From Gemmatimonadota bacterium (GTDB lineage: Bacteria > Latescibacterota > UBA2968 > UBA8231): a DNA stretch of 5,782 bases. Shown piece by piece: positions 1 to 5,782 of the stretch. The DNA lies in contig VXZF01000389.1 of assembly GCA_009845645.1 (NCBI GenBank), positions 1-5,782 of the forward strand, written 5' to 3'. The stretch's first letter is position 1. Each line of letters starts with the position of its first letter. A program made the position numbers and the translations under genes. The notes beneath the pieces were generated by a model. It worked only from the letters and a program-made list of their open reading frames with translations. It did no database searches and was not told the DNA's origin.

Positions 1-2
1 GC

Positions 3-101
3 GATGTATTTCTAACCAACGACCATCGTCTGGACCGCTTTAGCGACATTAGATACGAATTGGTAACAGATGGGCCGAGGACAACTCCCAAGCCTGAATG
101 A
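3..101 (+). CDS. C-terminal fragment of a PIN-domain (VapC-like) protein, 5' end outside window
   Basis: The reading frame is open from the left edge and ends at a TGA at 99-101, giving 32 residues that begin DVFLTNDHRLDRF and end TPKPE. The stretch FLTND-x-x-L-x-x-F followed by a short beta strand (YELVT) matches the C-terminal part of PIN-domain nucleases, where the Asp of the (L/V)TND segment is one of the acidic residues that bind the catalytic Mg2+/Mn2+. In toxin-antitoxin systems such proteins are RNases that cleave tRNA, rRNA or mRNA. The antitoxin and most of the domain would lie left of the window, so the toxin role is an inference. It converges with the HAD gene. It is too short to exclude a chance match, but the motif is distinctive. 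Confidence 0.68.
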   Translation, partial: DVFLTNDHRLDRFSDIRYELVTDGPRTTPKPE

Positions 102-135
102 AATACCTATAAAAGTGATGATGGATGATTCTGCC

Positions 136-147
136 GTACCTAGGTAC
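136..147. repeat. Perfect 12-bp palindrome GTACCTAGGTAC across the HAD stop codon
   Basis: The 12 bases are identical on both strands and include the TAG stop of the minus-strand HAD gene (140-142). The symmetry stops there, since the flanking bases do not pair. As a hairpin it would have only a 4-bp stem with a 4-base loop and no T tract, so it is not a convincing terminator. It could be a protein-binding palindrome or chance. Confidence 0.35.
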
Positions 148-787
148 TGAGCAACTGAGGCAACGCTGAAATGTCGTCTATGACCGCAACTTTGGCGACT
201 TCGTCAAATTCACTTTTGCTCGTCGCGCCTGACAGCACCGCAATAAAGGGTACCTTGGCCCGTTCGGCCGTTAACGCATCAATCGTACTGTCGCCAACGT
301 AAAGCACGTCATTGGCATCCATTTGCATTCTAGCGATAGCAGTTGTTAAACCACGGGGGTGTGGTTTTTGGTCTGCAACGTCTTCTCCACCGATGATGAC
401 GTCAAAGCGATTGGACAGCCCTTCTCTTGCTAGAATCTCCTCGATTCTATAGCGAAATTTCGTTGACACGATCCCCAATGCAAAACCCGTTTCGATCAAC
501 AGCTCCGTTGTCGCGGGAACGCTAGCAAACATAGATGTTAAATCTACCATAACCTGATCGGCTCGTTTGACAAAGTTGCTTATGAACAAACTGACGTTCT
601 GATTGTCGGTTTGCTCAGTCAGACTTAGAAAGGTGTCCTCCAGGGACATACCGATAGTTCGCTTGATTCGCTCATCATCGGCTCGGGGCAAATTCAACCT
701 TTCCAGCGCAAAATTAACACACTCAATGATGCCTTTTGTTGAATCTGCTAGTGTAAGGTCAAAGTCAAAAATGATCGCCCGAGCCAT
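140..787 (-). CDS. HAD-superfamily phosphatase (subfamily IA, phosphoglycolate phosphatase/PpaX-like)
   Basis: This encodes a predicted soluble cytoplasmic phosphatase of 215 residues. All four HAD motifs are visible, numbered from the chosen ATG. Motif I is DFDLTLADS, with nucleophile Asp8 and acid/base Asp10. Motif II is GIVSTK, with Ser108. Motif III is the Lys in DQKPHP (Lys141). Motif IV is GDSTIDA, with Asp166 and Asp170 as Mg2+ ligands. Residues between motifs I and II form the helical C1 cap typical of the Gph/PpaX/beta-phosphoglucomutase group, and the length fits that group (about 215-225). Motif I has Leu where Gly is usual (DFDGT), a variant also seen in other HAD-IA members. The frame is open back to a TTG at 814, but I prefer the ATG at 787 because motif I then begins seven residues from the N-terminus, as usual. 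Neither start has a strong Shine-Dalgarno. The substrate is unknown: phosphoglycolate, pyrophosphate or a sugar phosphate are all possible. It lies 62 bases downstream of the phosphoesterase gene on the same strand, so it could share its transcript, but its lower GC suggests a separate origin. Confidence 0.88.
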   Translation of the reverse strand: MARAIIFDFDLTLADSTKGIIECVNFALERLNLPRADDERIKRTIGMSLEDTFLSLTEQTDNQNVSLFISNFVKRADQVMVDLTSMFASVPATTELLIETGFALGIVSTKFRYRIEEILAREGLSNRFDVIIGGEDVADQKPHPRGLTTAIARMQMDANDVLYVGDSTIDALTAERAKVPFIAVLSGATSKSEFDEVAKVAVIDDISALPQLLST

Positions 788-849
788 AGCTTGCCGTGCG
801 AATTCCTTTCTCAATGTGGTGCGATGCGCCTGCTATTCGGCGCTAGGCA
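788..849. other. Short intergenic gap, no terminator seen
   Basis: These 62 bases separate the phosphoesterase stop (850-852) from the HAD ATG. On the minus strand I find only a 4-bp inverted match (GCCT/AGGC) with no T run, so no intrinsic terminator is supported. Read-through from the upstream genes into the HAD gene is possible. A TTG at 814-812 could extend the HAD protein by nine residues into this gap. Confidence 0.4.
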
Positions 850-2772
850 TCAATTCGCAGGGCGGACCGTCACCTGTGTGTTAGGATGGCCGATGTCGGT
901 CTTAACGTAGACGATGGTCCGGGCTTGGTCGTCGGAGTCAACTTGCTGAATGATCTCGCCGCCCTCGACGGCATAAGTGCCGCTAGCCATGACGAACTTA
1001 AGGCGACCACCTTGGATCACGATAGGGTTGTCACCGGGGTCCCTGTTGATCATGGCGCTGAGCGCAGTTTCCGTCCCTTGGTTGAATACCGCGCTTGGGC
1101 CCGACCTATCCGTCCCCGGTACCGCGTACGTTACCTCGAACTTCCGTAGGGTACAATCGCGCACCAAATACCCATTGGCAACGTAGGTATCGCAGGTGGG
1201 CAGGCGCTCTTCCTTCTCGACTGCCGTGCTGTAGTTGGTCTGTGCTAGGGCCGAGTCAACGGCCACCTTGCCGATCGGCGGTTGCGATTCGATAATGCCT
1301 TTGCCCAGCCTAGGGTCGTCCGGCACCAGCTTTGATATCTCCAGCAGACCGACGAGCTCCAGTTCGGGAGACTTGGCCAACCCCCCGTAATAGGTAGGGA
1401 CTGGACCGCGGTGGATCGTGCCGTCATCGGTTCGGTGGGCTCGCTCAAGCAGGACCAGATCCAAGCCGTACTGTTCGTCGAGGAGGTCGGTGATCTGCCA
1501 CGGCTCGCCATCGCGGTGCCACCAAGTAAGGTGGTGACACATAAAGAGCCGCAAGCCGCTCCGTTTATGAGTCAGCAGATCCTCTTTGAGCCAGCGGTCT
1601 TGGTCTGGGCGGACCGCATGGGTCTCCCACTGGTCCGGGCAGTAGGGCAAGACGATGTGCAGCGGACCGATGTCGCGGGATTGGTATCGCGTACCGAAGT
1701 AATGTCGGTAATACTCAATGCTCATTGGCTGGTCGGGATAGGGCTCGTGGGGGTAGTGCCCGTAGTCGGCGATGCCGCCGCGGTCGTGGTTTCCGAGCCC
1801 TCCGAAGTAAGGCACGTCCAGATATCGGGAGGCCGCGTCGGCAATGCGGGCAATGACGCGTTCGTCCTCGTAACCTATATCATCGACATTGGCGTAGAAG
1901 GCGGGGTGGATGACGTTGACCGTCTCCCGGAAGAGAGAGGCGATCTCCCCATCTACCGAGATCCGGTGTGAGTCGAGAGCATGGTGGAAGTTGCCGGCCA
2001 GATAGATGGGGTCGGGATATTCCAGTAGTACGTTAACGGCGTTCGGTTGGGAGGCCGTTCCTAGGGAGTTGGACACCTGTAGATCATACAACTCCTCAGG
2101 GGTGTCGGGAGGTATCTGGACGAGGAGGCACCATCCCGGCTCTGCTTCATGCCGGATCATCCAACGTCCGTATTCCGCCCGTAGTACCTTCAGGGGACGG
2201 GAGAAGTGTTCGGTGCTTAGGGAGGCCGACCAGCCTTGTACGGCGCGATCGGCGTCGATCTCGACAATGAGAGAGTCTCCTGCGAGACGGGTCACGGCGC
2301 TCGTCAGTCGGGGAGACACAATAGTCGGGAAAAGCGGATCCCTAGCTAGTATCGCCGACAATTCGGCACTGCCGCCCCGTTCTAGGTTTACCTCGGTCTC
2401 TTGGGAGAGGAAACCCCAACGCGACGCCCTGACGGTGCAGGGACCTGGATAGATGCCGGAGGCGTCCGATAGGTCAATGTCGAAAGTGAAGGGAGCTATC
2501 GTGTCGGGGGAAGCTTCCCAAGACATCCTCCCCCTGCTCCGCATATCAGCAAAAAAAGAGGCGCGCACTTCATCGCTCTGAATGAGGTCTATGCGCACAG
2601 ATTCGAGGGCATTGGCCTCTGGATGCCGCCAGCGCGGAGCCGTGTCAGGTGACTCTTCAAAACGAATCGAGAGCGTGAAAACCGCAGGGGATTCCGCTAC
2701 GGTTTCAGAGGGATTGGGCAGTGTAATAGCCAATAGGATCAGCGGAATGGACCAACGGACAGAAGTTGTCAT
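850..2772 (-). CDS. Secreted metallophosphoesterase-fold protein with degenerate active site
   Basis: The 640-residue protein starts with a signal peptide: positive charge at Arg6, hydrophobic core SIPLILLAITL, and probable cleavage near residues 25-28 (TVAES). It should therefore be exported. Residues about 30-145 form a beta-rich segment resembling carboxypeptidase-regulatory or PEGA-like domains (YPGPCTVRASRWGF). Residues about 148-252 look like an Ig-type sandwich (SPRLTSAVTRLAGDSL to YDLQVSNSLGTAS). The calcineurin-like fold follows at about 253-480, and a C-terminal beta-rich extension runs to 640. GNHD (327-330) and the motif IV region CHH (412-414) are intact. The usual DxH, however, reads N261-F-H263. 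GDxxD reads A294-N295-V-D-D298. GHxH reads E443-R-A-H446. Two metal-ligand Asp residues are therefore Asn and one His is Arg, so catalysis of the usual kind is doubtful. It starts 12 bases after the lactonase stop without a strong Shine-Dalgarno, suggesting translational coupling. The family call rests on order and spacing of motifs. It may instead be a divergent enzyme with a different metal set. Confidence 0.8.
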   Translation of the reverse strand: MTTSVRWSIPLILLAITLPNPSETVAESPAVFTLSIRFEESPDTAPRWRHPEANALESVRIDLIQSDEVRASFFADMRSRGRMSWEASPDTIAPFTFDIDLSDASGIYPGPCTVRASRWGFLSQETEVNLERGGSAELSAILARDPLFPTIVSPRLTSAVTRLAGDSLIVEIDADRAVQGWSASLSTEHFSRPLKVLRAEYGRWMIRHEAEPGWCLLVQIPPDTPEELYDLQVSNSLGTASQPNAVNVLLEYPDPIYLAGNFHHALDSHRISVDGEIASLFRETVNVIHPAFYANVDDIGYEDERVIARIADAASRYLDVPYFGGLGNHDRGGIADYGHYPHEPYPDQPMSIEYYRHYFGTRYQSRDIGPLHIVLPYCPDQWETHAVRPDQDRWLKEDLLTHKRSGLRLFMCHHLTWWHRDGEPWQITDLLDEQYGLDLVLLERAHRTDDGTIHRGPVPTYYGGLAKSPELELVGLLEISKLVPDDPRLGKGIIESQPPIGKVAVDSALAQTNYSTAVEKEERLPTCDTYVANGYLVRDCTLRKFEVTYAVPGTDRSGPSAVFNQGTETALSAMINRDPGDNPIVIQGGRLKFVMASGTYAVEGGEIIQQVDSDDQARTIVYVKTDIGHPNTQVTVRPAN

Positions 2773-2784
2773 TGCCGTCTATTG

Positions 2785-3858
2785 CTAAAAAACTGGAATA
2801 AACTTGTGGCACACGGGCGAGGGGACTTCGGCCTTGTGGCCGGTGGGCGTGAGCTTGCCGGTCTCTGGATCGACGCGGAAGGTGAAGATGTCGTCGGTAC
2901 TGTGGTTGCCGACGACTAGGTAGGTGCCCGTGGGGTCGAGGCCGAAGTTGCGTGGGTTGGCGCCGCCGGTCGGCACGATCTCGACGAGTGCGAGTTGACC
3001 GTTGTCTTGGCCGATGGCATAGACGGCAATGGAGTCGTGGCCGCGATTGGATCCGTAGAGAAAGCGGCCGTTGGGGTGGACGTGGATGTCGGCGGTGTGG
3101 CTGACCTCCGCATAGCCGTTGGGCAGCGTCGAGATGGTCTGGATGGTGGTGAGCGTACCGGCGTCGGCGTCGTAGTCGAACGCCGTGATGGTATTGCTCA
3201 GTTCGTTGATGACGTACGCCTGTTGACCGTTGGGGTGAAAGGCGAGGTGGCGCGGGCCGCTGCCGGGGGCGATTTCCGCGGGCGTCTGCGCGACCAGCTT
3301 GCCATCCGTGTGGTCAATCGCATAGATGAGCACCTTGTCGATGCCCAAGTCTGGGGCAAAGGCGTGTTTGTTGTTGGGGGCGACCATAATCGAATGGGCG
3401 TGTGGCCCCTCTTGGCGTCGTGGGTTGACCGAAGAACCTTCGTGTTGGACAAAATCCGTGGCCGCGCCGAGCGAGCCATCTTCCCGAATCGGCAGGATGG
3501 CGACGCTGCCGCCACCGTAGTTGGCGGCTAGCGCGTACTTACCAGCGCGGTCGATGCTGATATGGCAAGGGCCGGGGCCAACGGTCGATTCGGTGTTGAT
3601 GTGGGTCAAGGCTCCGCTTTGTTGGTCAATGGCAAAGGCCGCAATCGCGCCGCCGGGCCGGTCGCCGACCGCACTGGTCTCGCCGATGGCATAGAGGAAG
3701 CGGCGGTTGGGCGCGATATCGAGAAAGGAAGGATTGTCAATGCCGCCAATGCTGCTTTGATAGGCAAGCGCCCCAGTGGCCATGTCGAGGCGATAGACGT
3801 AGATGCCGTCCTCATCGCCGCTGGAATAAGTGCCGATATAGACGAGATAATCACTCAT
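2785..3858 (-). CDS. Lactonase family beta-propeller protein (6-phosphogluconolactonase-like)
   Basis: The 357-residue product matches the seven-bladed propeller lactonase family (Pgl/YkgB type, PF10282) in length and motifs. Numbered from this start, these are GTYSSG near 9-14, NPSFL near 42, GPGPCH near 94-99, AANYGGGSV near 111-119, GPHAHS near 151-156, APDLGIDKV near 168-176, GSGPRH near 199-204, HTADIHVHPNGRFLYGSNRGHDSIAVY near 254-280, and PRNFGLDPTG near 302-311. It ends CHKFIPVF. Repeated D-x-x-T/S-G-x-L turns mark the blades. Characterised relatives hydrolyse 6-phosphogluconolactone in the pentose phosphate pathway, but many members act on other sugar lactones or are uncharacterised, so the substrate is left open. 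I chose the ATG at 3858 because AAAGGAG sits seven bases upstream and MSDYLVYIGTYS is a typical family N-terminus. In-frame ATGs at 3939, 3969 and 4008 would add up to 50 residues, including a signal-peptide-like stretch. The gene is followed after 12 bases by the phosphoesterase gene. Confidence 0.9.
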   Translation of the reverse strand: MSDYLVYIGTYSSGDEDGIYVYRLDMATGALAYQSSIGGIDNPSFLDIAPNRRFLYAIGETSAVGDRPGGAIAAFAIDQQSGALTHINTESTVGPGPCHISIDRAGKYALAANYGGGSVAILPIREDGSLGAATDFVQHEGSSVNPRRQEGPHAHSIMVAPNNKHAFAPDLGIDKVLIYAIDHTDGKLVAQTPAEIAPGSGPRHLAFHPNGQQAYVINELSNTITAFDYDADAGTLTTIQTISTLPNGYAEVSHTADIHVHPNGRFLYGSNRGHDSIAVYAIGQDNGQLALVEIVPTGGANPRNFGLDPTGTYLVVGNHSTDDIFTFRVDPETGKLTPTGHKAEVPSPVCHKFIPVF

Positions 3859-3865
3859 ATTAGTA

Positions 3866-3872
3866 CTCCTTT
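3866..3872 (-). promoter_or_regulatory. Strong Shine-Dalgarno AAAGGAG for the lactonase
   Basis: On the minus strand AAAGGAG is followed by seven bases and then the ATG at 3858-3856. This is close to ideal match and spacing, and it is the main reason for choosing the 3858 start over the longer in-frame alternatives. Confidence 0.8.
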
Positions 3873-3904
3873 GAGTTGTGAAGGCAATGGAAGGGAGAAA
3901 GAGA

Positions 3905-3932
3905 AGCATAGATAACAAGGCATTCGTTACAA
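3905..3932 (-). promoter_or_regulatory. Possible sigma70-type promoter upstream of the lactonase
   Basis: On the minus strand TTGTAA (3932-3927) and TATGCT (3910-3905) are separated by 16 bases. Each matches four of six consensus positions. Transcription would start near 3898, giving a leader of about 40 bases containing the AAAGGAG site. The match is weak, and the consensus of this organism is unknown. If real, most of the upstream in-frame extension would not be in the transcript. Confidence 0.25.
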
Positions 3933-3982
3933 ACCGCATCGTTTCACCAAAACAGCGTTGAAATTTCATAAGCGACAGACCT

Positions 3983-4018
3983 AATCCCATAAATCCTGCC
4001 AATCCCATTAATCCTGGT
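3983..4018. repeat. Short tandem repeat, 4 x 9 bp (2 x 18 bp), consensus AATCC-Y-R-N-N
   Basis: Four units follow without gap: AATCCCATA (3983-3991), AATCCTGCC (3992-4000), AATCCCATT (4001-4009) and AATCCTGGT (4010-4018). The AATCCCATW and AATCCTG forms alternate, so the array is also two 18-bp units agreeing at 15 of 18 positions. It starts two bases beyond the stop codon of the discoidin/FlgD gene and lies outside the preferred lactonase CDS. Translated in the lactonase frame it gives low-complexity Gly/Met/Leu residues (GLAGFMGLGL), which argues against starts at 4008. I recall similar AATCC-rich 9-mer arrays between genes in environmental genomes but cannot verify this here. Confidence 0.75.
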
Positions 4019-4020
4019 CC

Positions 4021-5782
4021 CTAATAGACAACCGAGATCGCACCCGCGTGCGTCCCCGGCCCCGACTCGGCCCCTAAATCGAGGCGGTAGAGATAAATGC
4101 CCGGCGCAACTAAGGTCCCCGACGCGTCGCGGCCCGTCCAAGTGAAGCGATGGCCCATTGCGGTCGGCGTAGCCTCGACCTCGGCGACTTGGCGGCCCGC
4201 TAGATCGTAGAGCGCGAGTATGGGGATCGCCGCGTCTAGCTTGAAGACCACAAAGCGCATGTCGAGTGCGTCGTTGATTCCGTCGCCATTGGGCGTGATC
4301 ACGGGCGAGGCCAATTCCAGTGCGTCGATGAGTTGGCCGTGCTCGGCTAGCTCGGGGAGCATTACTACCTGAGAGCGGCGCTCGGCTGGCTCGACCGACT
4401 GCCAGAGGCCGGGCCGCTCGCTCAACCCGAGATCGAGGGGAAAAACCGTGGCGTTGTGCAAAACCCGCGTCGTGAAACCCACCCGAATCGAGTCCTCGGT
4501 CACAATGTGCGGCAGGGCGACTAATAGCGAGTCGCCCTGCTGCTCAACGCGGGCGGGCTCGACCGGCGCAGAGCCAATGTGTAGTTCGAGGTCCTCGGCG
4601 TCAATCCGACCCGGCACGGTAAAGCGCAATAGGTCGAAACCCGAGTCCTCAGCCTCCATCTGCGGCCACAGCGTATAGGTGAAACGGGTGTCCTCGTTGG
4701 GGATGGCTTGGCGCGGCTCAATGCGGCCCACCGCACCCTGCAACAGCGCGTCCTCAAACTCGACCGAGAGCGAATGGACCACTGGCGCTACGCTGGGGTC
4801 ATCGGTGGAGAGGATCATCTCCAGCAGGATGAAGCGGCGCGGGCTCTCCGATTGGAATGCCTCACCCGAAAACTGATAGACGTTGCTCCATTCCCCCCAA
4901 TCCTCGCCGACCACGAGCGTCGTATCGACCGGACCGCGCAGCACCTTGGGCGAACTCGTCCACTTCTCCTCAGTGACCTGTTCGCCGATCTTGTTGTAAA
5001 ACGTATAGACCGGCTCTAGCGAGTTGCCCGAGCGCGAGCGCAGTTGCAGGCGGGTGCCCGCGGCCAACTCGGTATCCCAAGAGAGGTTTTTGATGACTTT
5101 TGGACGCCCGTCGCCCGAGGTTTGTCCTAAGTCGATGAAGTCCGAGTGCAATACTACTTCGGCGGGATAGCCCGGAGAGAAGAGCATGAACTCGGCCCAT
5201 TTGACGATGCCCCAGCCGGTGTCCCTGATGCCGTGCCAGAAGAAGTAGCGCATCTTGCGCGGCTTGAACATATAGCGAATGTAGAGCAGGCGGTCGGCGT
5301 TGGGATTGATGTGGGTCAGGAGCTCTGTGTAGTCAAACGCATCGGGCACGGGCAGATTGGAACTGAGGCTGTGGGTGCCATCTGAATAGAGTACGGTATG
5401 ACCCGGGCCGGTGCCTCTGATCGAGAAGCCCACCAAGCCCTCGTCGGGCCTAAAGGAATAGAGAAAGAATTCATCGACGAAGAACACCGCCCCCAAATCC
5501 ACTCCAAACCACACCCCGCCATCTTTCCAGCCGAGGCTACCATACGAAGAGCCTATTAAGTTGTTGGTGTTCATGTCGGCGTCGAAGAGGTTTTGCGGAT
5601 CGACTGAGTTGACTCCATTGACAAAGCGGCCCCGCTGCATGGTGCCAATGCTGATGTTGTCGCCAATGCCGCGGACCTCGATCTCGGCCAATGCCGCGCT
5701 TGGGGTCTTTTCTTCGGCTTCAATGCGGATGCGCTGGATCACCCGATAGTTGTTTTTGGTCACCGGGTCGATATTCAAGCCC
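4021..5782 (-). CDS. Discoidin (F5/8 type C)-like multidomain protein with C-terminal FlgD-type Ig domain, 5' truncated
   Basis: The frame is open through the right edge, so the N-terminus and any signal peptide are missing. At least 586 residues are present. Numbered from the TTG codon at 5778, residues 1-40 (IRIEAEE to LAEIEVRGIGD) look like the tail of one discoidin-like sandwich. Residues about 50-205 look like a complete second one, with LFDADMNTN near 64-72, a WFGVDLG strand near 90-96, and closure at KWAEFMLFSPGYP. These folds usually bind carbohydrate or surfaces. Residues 208-345 (DFIDLG, TRLQLRSRSGNS) and 350-480 are beta-rich and unassigned. Residues 490-585 begin SPVITPNGDGIND and contain LYDLAGRQV, WTGRDASGT and APGIYLYRL, the signature of the FlgD-Ig/CHU-C-like C-terminal module common in secreted proteins of environmental phyla and in sorting domains of Bacteroidota. 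No catalytic motif is visible. The role is probably extracellular binding or structural. The stop at 4021 is followed by the 9-bp repeat array. Confidence 0.82.
   Translation of the reverse strand, partial: GLNIDPVTKNNYRVIQRIRIEAEEKTPSAALAEIEVRGIGDNISIGTMQRGRFVNGVNSVDPQNLFDADMNTNNLIGSSYGSLGWKDGGVWFGVDLGAVFFVDEFFLYSFRPDEGLVGFSIRGTGPGHTVLYSDGTHSLSSNLPVPDAFDYTELLTHINPNADRLLYIRYMFKPRKMRYFFWHGIRDTGWGIVKWAEFMLFSPGYPAEVVLHSDFIDLGQTSGDGRPKVIKNLSWDTELAAGTRLQLRSRSGNSLEPVYTFYNKIGEQVTEEKWTSSPKVLRGPVDTTLVVGEDWGEWSNVYQFSGEAFQSESPRRFILLEMILSTDDPSVAPVVHSLSVEFEDALLQGAVGRIEPRQAIPNEDTRFTYTLWPQMEAEDSGFDLLRFTVPGRIDAEDLELHIGSAPVEPARVEQQGDSLLVALPHIVTEDSIRVGFTTRVLHNATVFPLDLGLSERPGLWQSVEPAERRSQVVMLPELAEHGQLIDALELASPVITPNGDGINDALDMRFVVFKLDAAIPILALYDLAGRQVAEVEATPTAMGHRFTWTGRDASGTLVAPGIYLYRLDLGAESGPGTHAGAISVVY

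Larger units (their letters stand above)
3859..3939 (-). other. In-frame signal-peptide-like extension upstream of the lactonase
   Basis: From the ATG at 3939, in frame with the lactonase and without a stop, the codons give 27 residues: MR, then a hydrophobic run FVTNALLSMLLFLPSIAF, then TTQRSTN before the chosen Met. This has the charge and hydrophobic profile of a secretion signal. A GGTGA sequence (3948-3944) lies four bases before this ATG. The same DNA also holds the strong Shine-Dalgarno and the possible promoter of the shorter form. It may therefore be a true N-terminus, an alternative one, or untranslated leader. Confidence 0.45.

Noticed and set aside
136..147. Bidirectional terminator between the PIN and HAD genes
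   Set aside because: The palindrome can form at most a 4-bp stem with a 4-base loop, with no adjacent T tract on either strand.
788..849. Intrinsic terminator after the phosphoesterase gene
   Set aside because: Only a 4-bp GCCT/AGGC pairing with a long loop and no T run is present on the minus strand.
1411..1971. Open plus-strand frame of 186 codons opposite the phosphoesterase gene
   Set aside because: It lies wholly antisense to a gene with a signal peptide and recognisable motifs. Its translation is Val/Gly-rich without any family signature.
2995..3531. Open plus-strand frame of 178 codons opposite the lactonase
   Set aside because: It is an antisense shadow of a well-supported propeller gene. 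The product is a low-complexity Val/Asp/Gly mix that mirrors the propeller codons.
3859..4008. Lactonase start at 4008
   Set aside because: The first residues (MGLAGFMGLGL) are encoded by the 9-bp tandem array, and there is no Shine-Dalgarno. Starts at 3858 or 3939 are better supported.
3983..4018. CRISPR array
   Set aside because: The units are only 9 or 18 bp and contiguous, with no unique spacers and no cas genes nearby.
5776..5778. TTG at 5778 as the true start of the discoidin/FlgD protein
   Set aside because: The frame remains open to the window edge, and the first residues already read as the end of a beta-sandwich domain, so the gene clearly continues outside.

Overview
This window looks like chromosomal DNA from a free-living, probably uncultured bacterium with fairly high GC. 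The best taxonomic hint is the C-terminus of the right-hand protein. It has a TPNGDGIND motif, then an FlgD-type Ig fold ending in GIYLYRL. As I recall, this architecture is common in Latescibacterota, Poribacteria, Fibrobacterota and related environmental phyla. This is an inference from one domain, not a phylogenetic placement.

Layout from left to right. Bases 3-101 (+) hold the last 32 codons of a PIN-domain (VapC-like) protein whose start lies off the left edge. It converges on a HAD-superfamily phosphatase (140-787, -), with 38 bases between the two stops. A 62-base gap without a convincing terminator follows. Next come three large minus-strand genes that are read right to left: a partial, probably secreted discoidin/FlgD-Ig protein (4021-5782, cut by the right edge), a seven-bladed beta-propeller lactonase (2785-3858), and a signal-peptide-bearing metallophosphoesterase-like protein (850-2772). 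The lactonase stop and the phosphoesterase start are only 12 bases apart, so those two are very probably co-transcribed. The interval between the discoidin gene and the lactonase contains a short tandem repeat, a strong Shine-Dalgarno and a possible promoter, so it is a natural transcriptional boundary.

How the genes may work together: the three right-hand genes suggest a set acting at or outside the cell envelope, made of a carbohydrate- or surface-binding beta-sandwich protein, a lactone-hydrolysing propeller and a phosphoesterase-fold protein. No substrate can be named from sequence. The PIN and HAD genes on the left are more AT-rich in the lines I counted and probably belong to an unrelated unit.

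Two points deserve a second look. The metallophosphoesterase keeps its fold signature and GNHD motif but has lost both metal-binding aspartates (D to N) and one GHxH histidine. The lactonase has a clean cytosolic start with a near-ideal Shine-Dalgarno, yet an in-frame signal-peptide-like extension lies immediately upstream. I see no CRISPR array, tRNA, rRNA, insertion sequence or clearly new multigene system.
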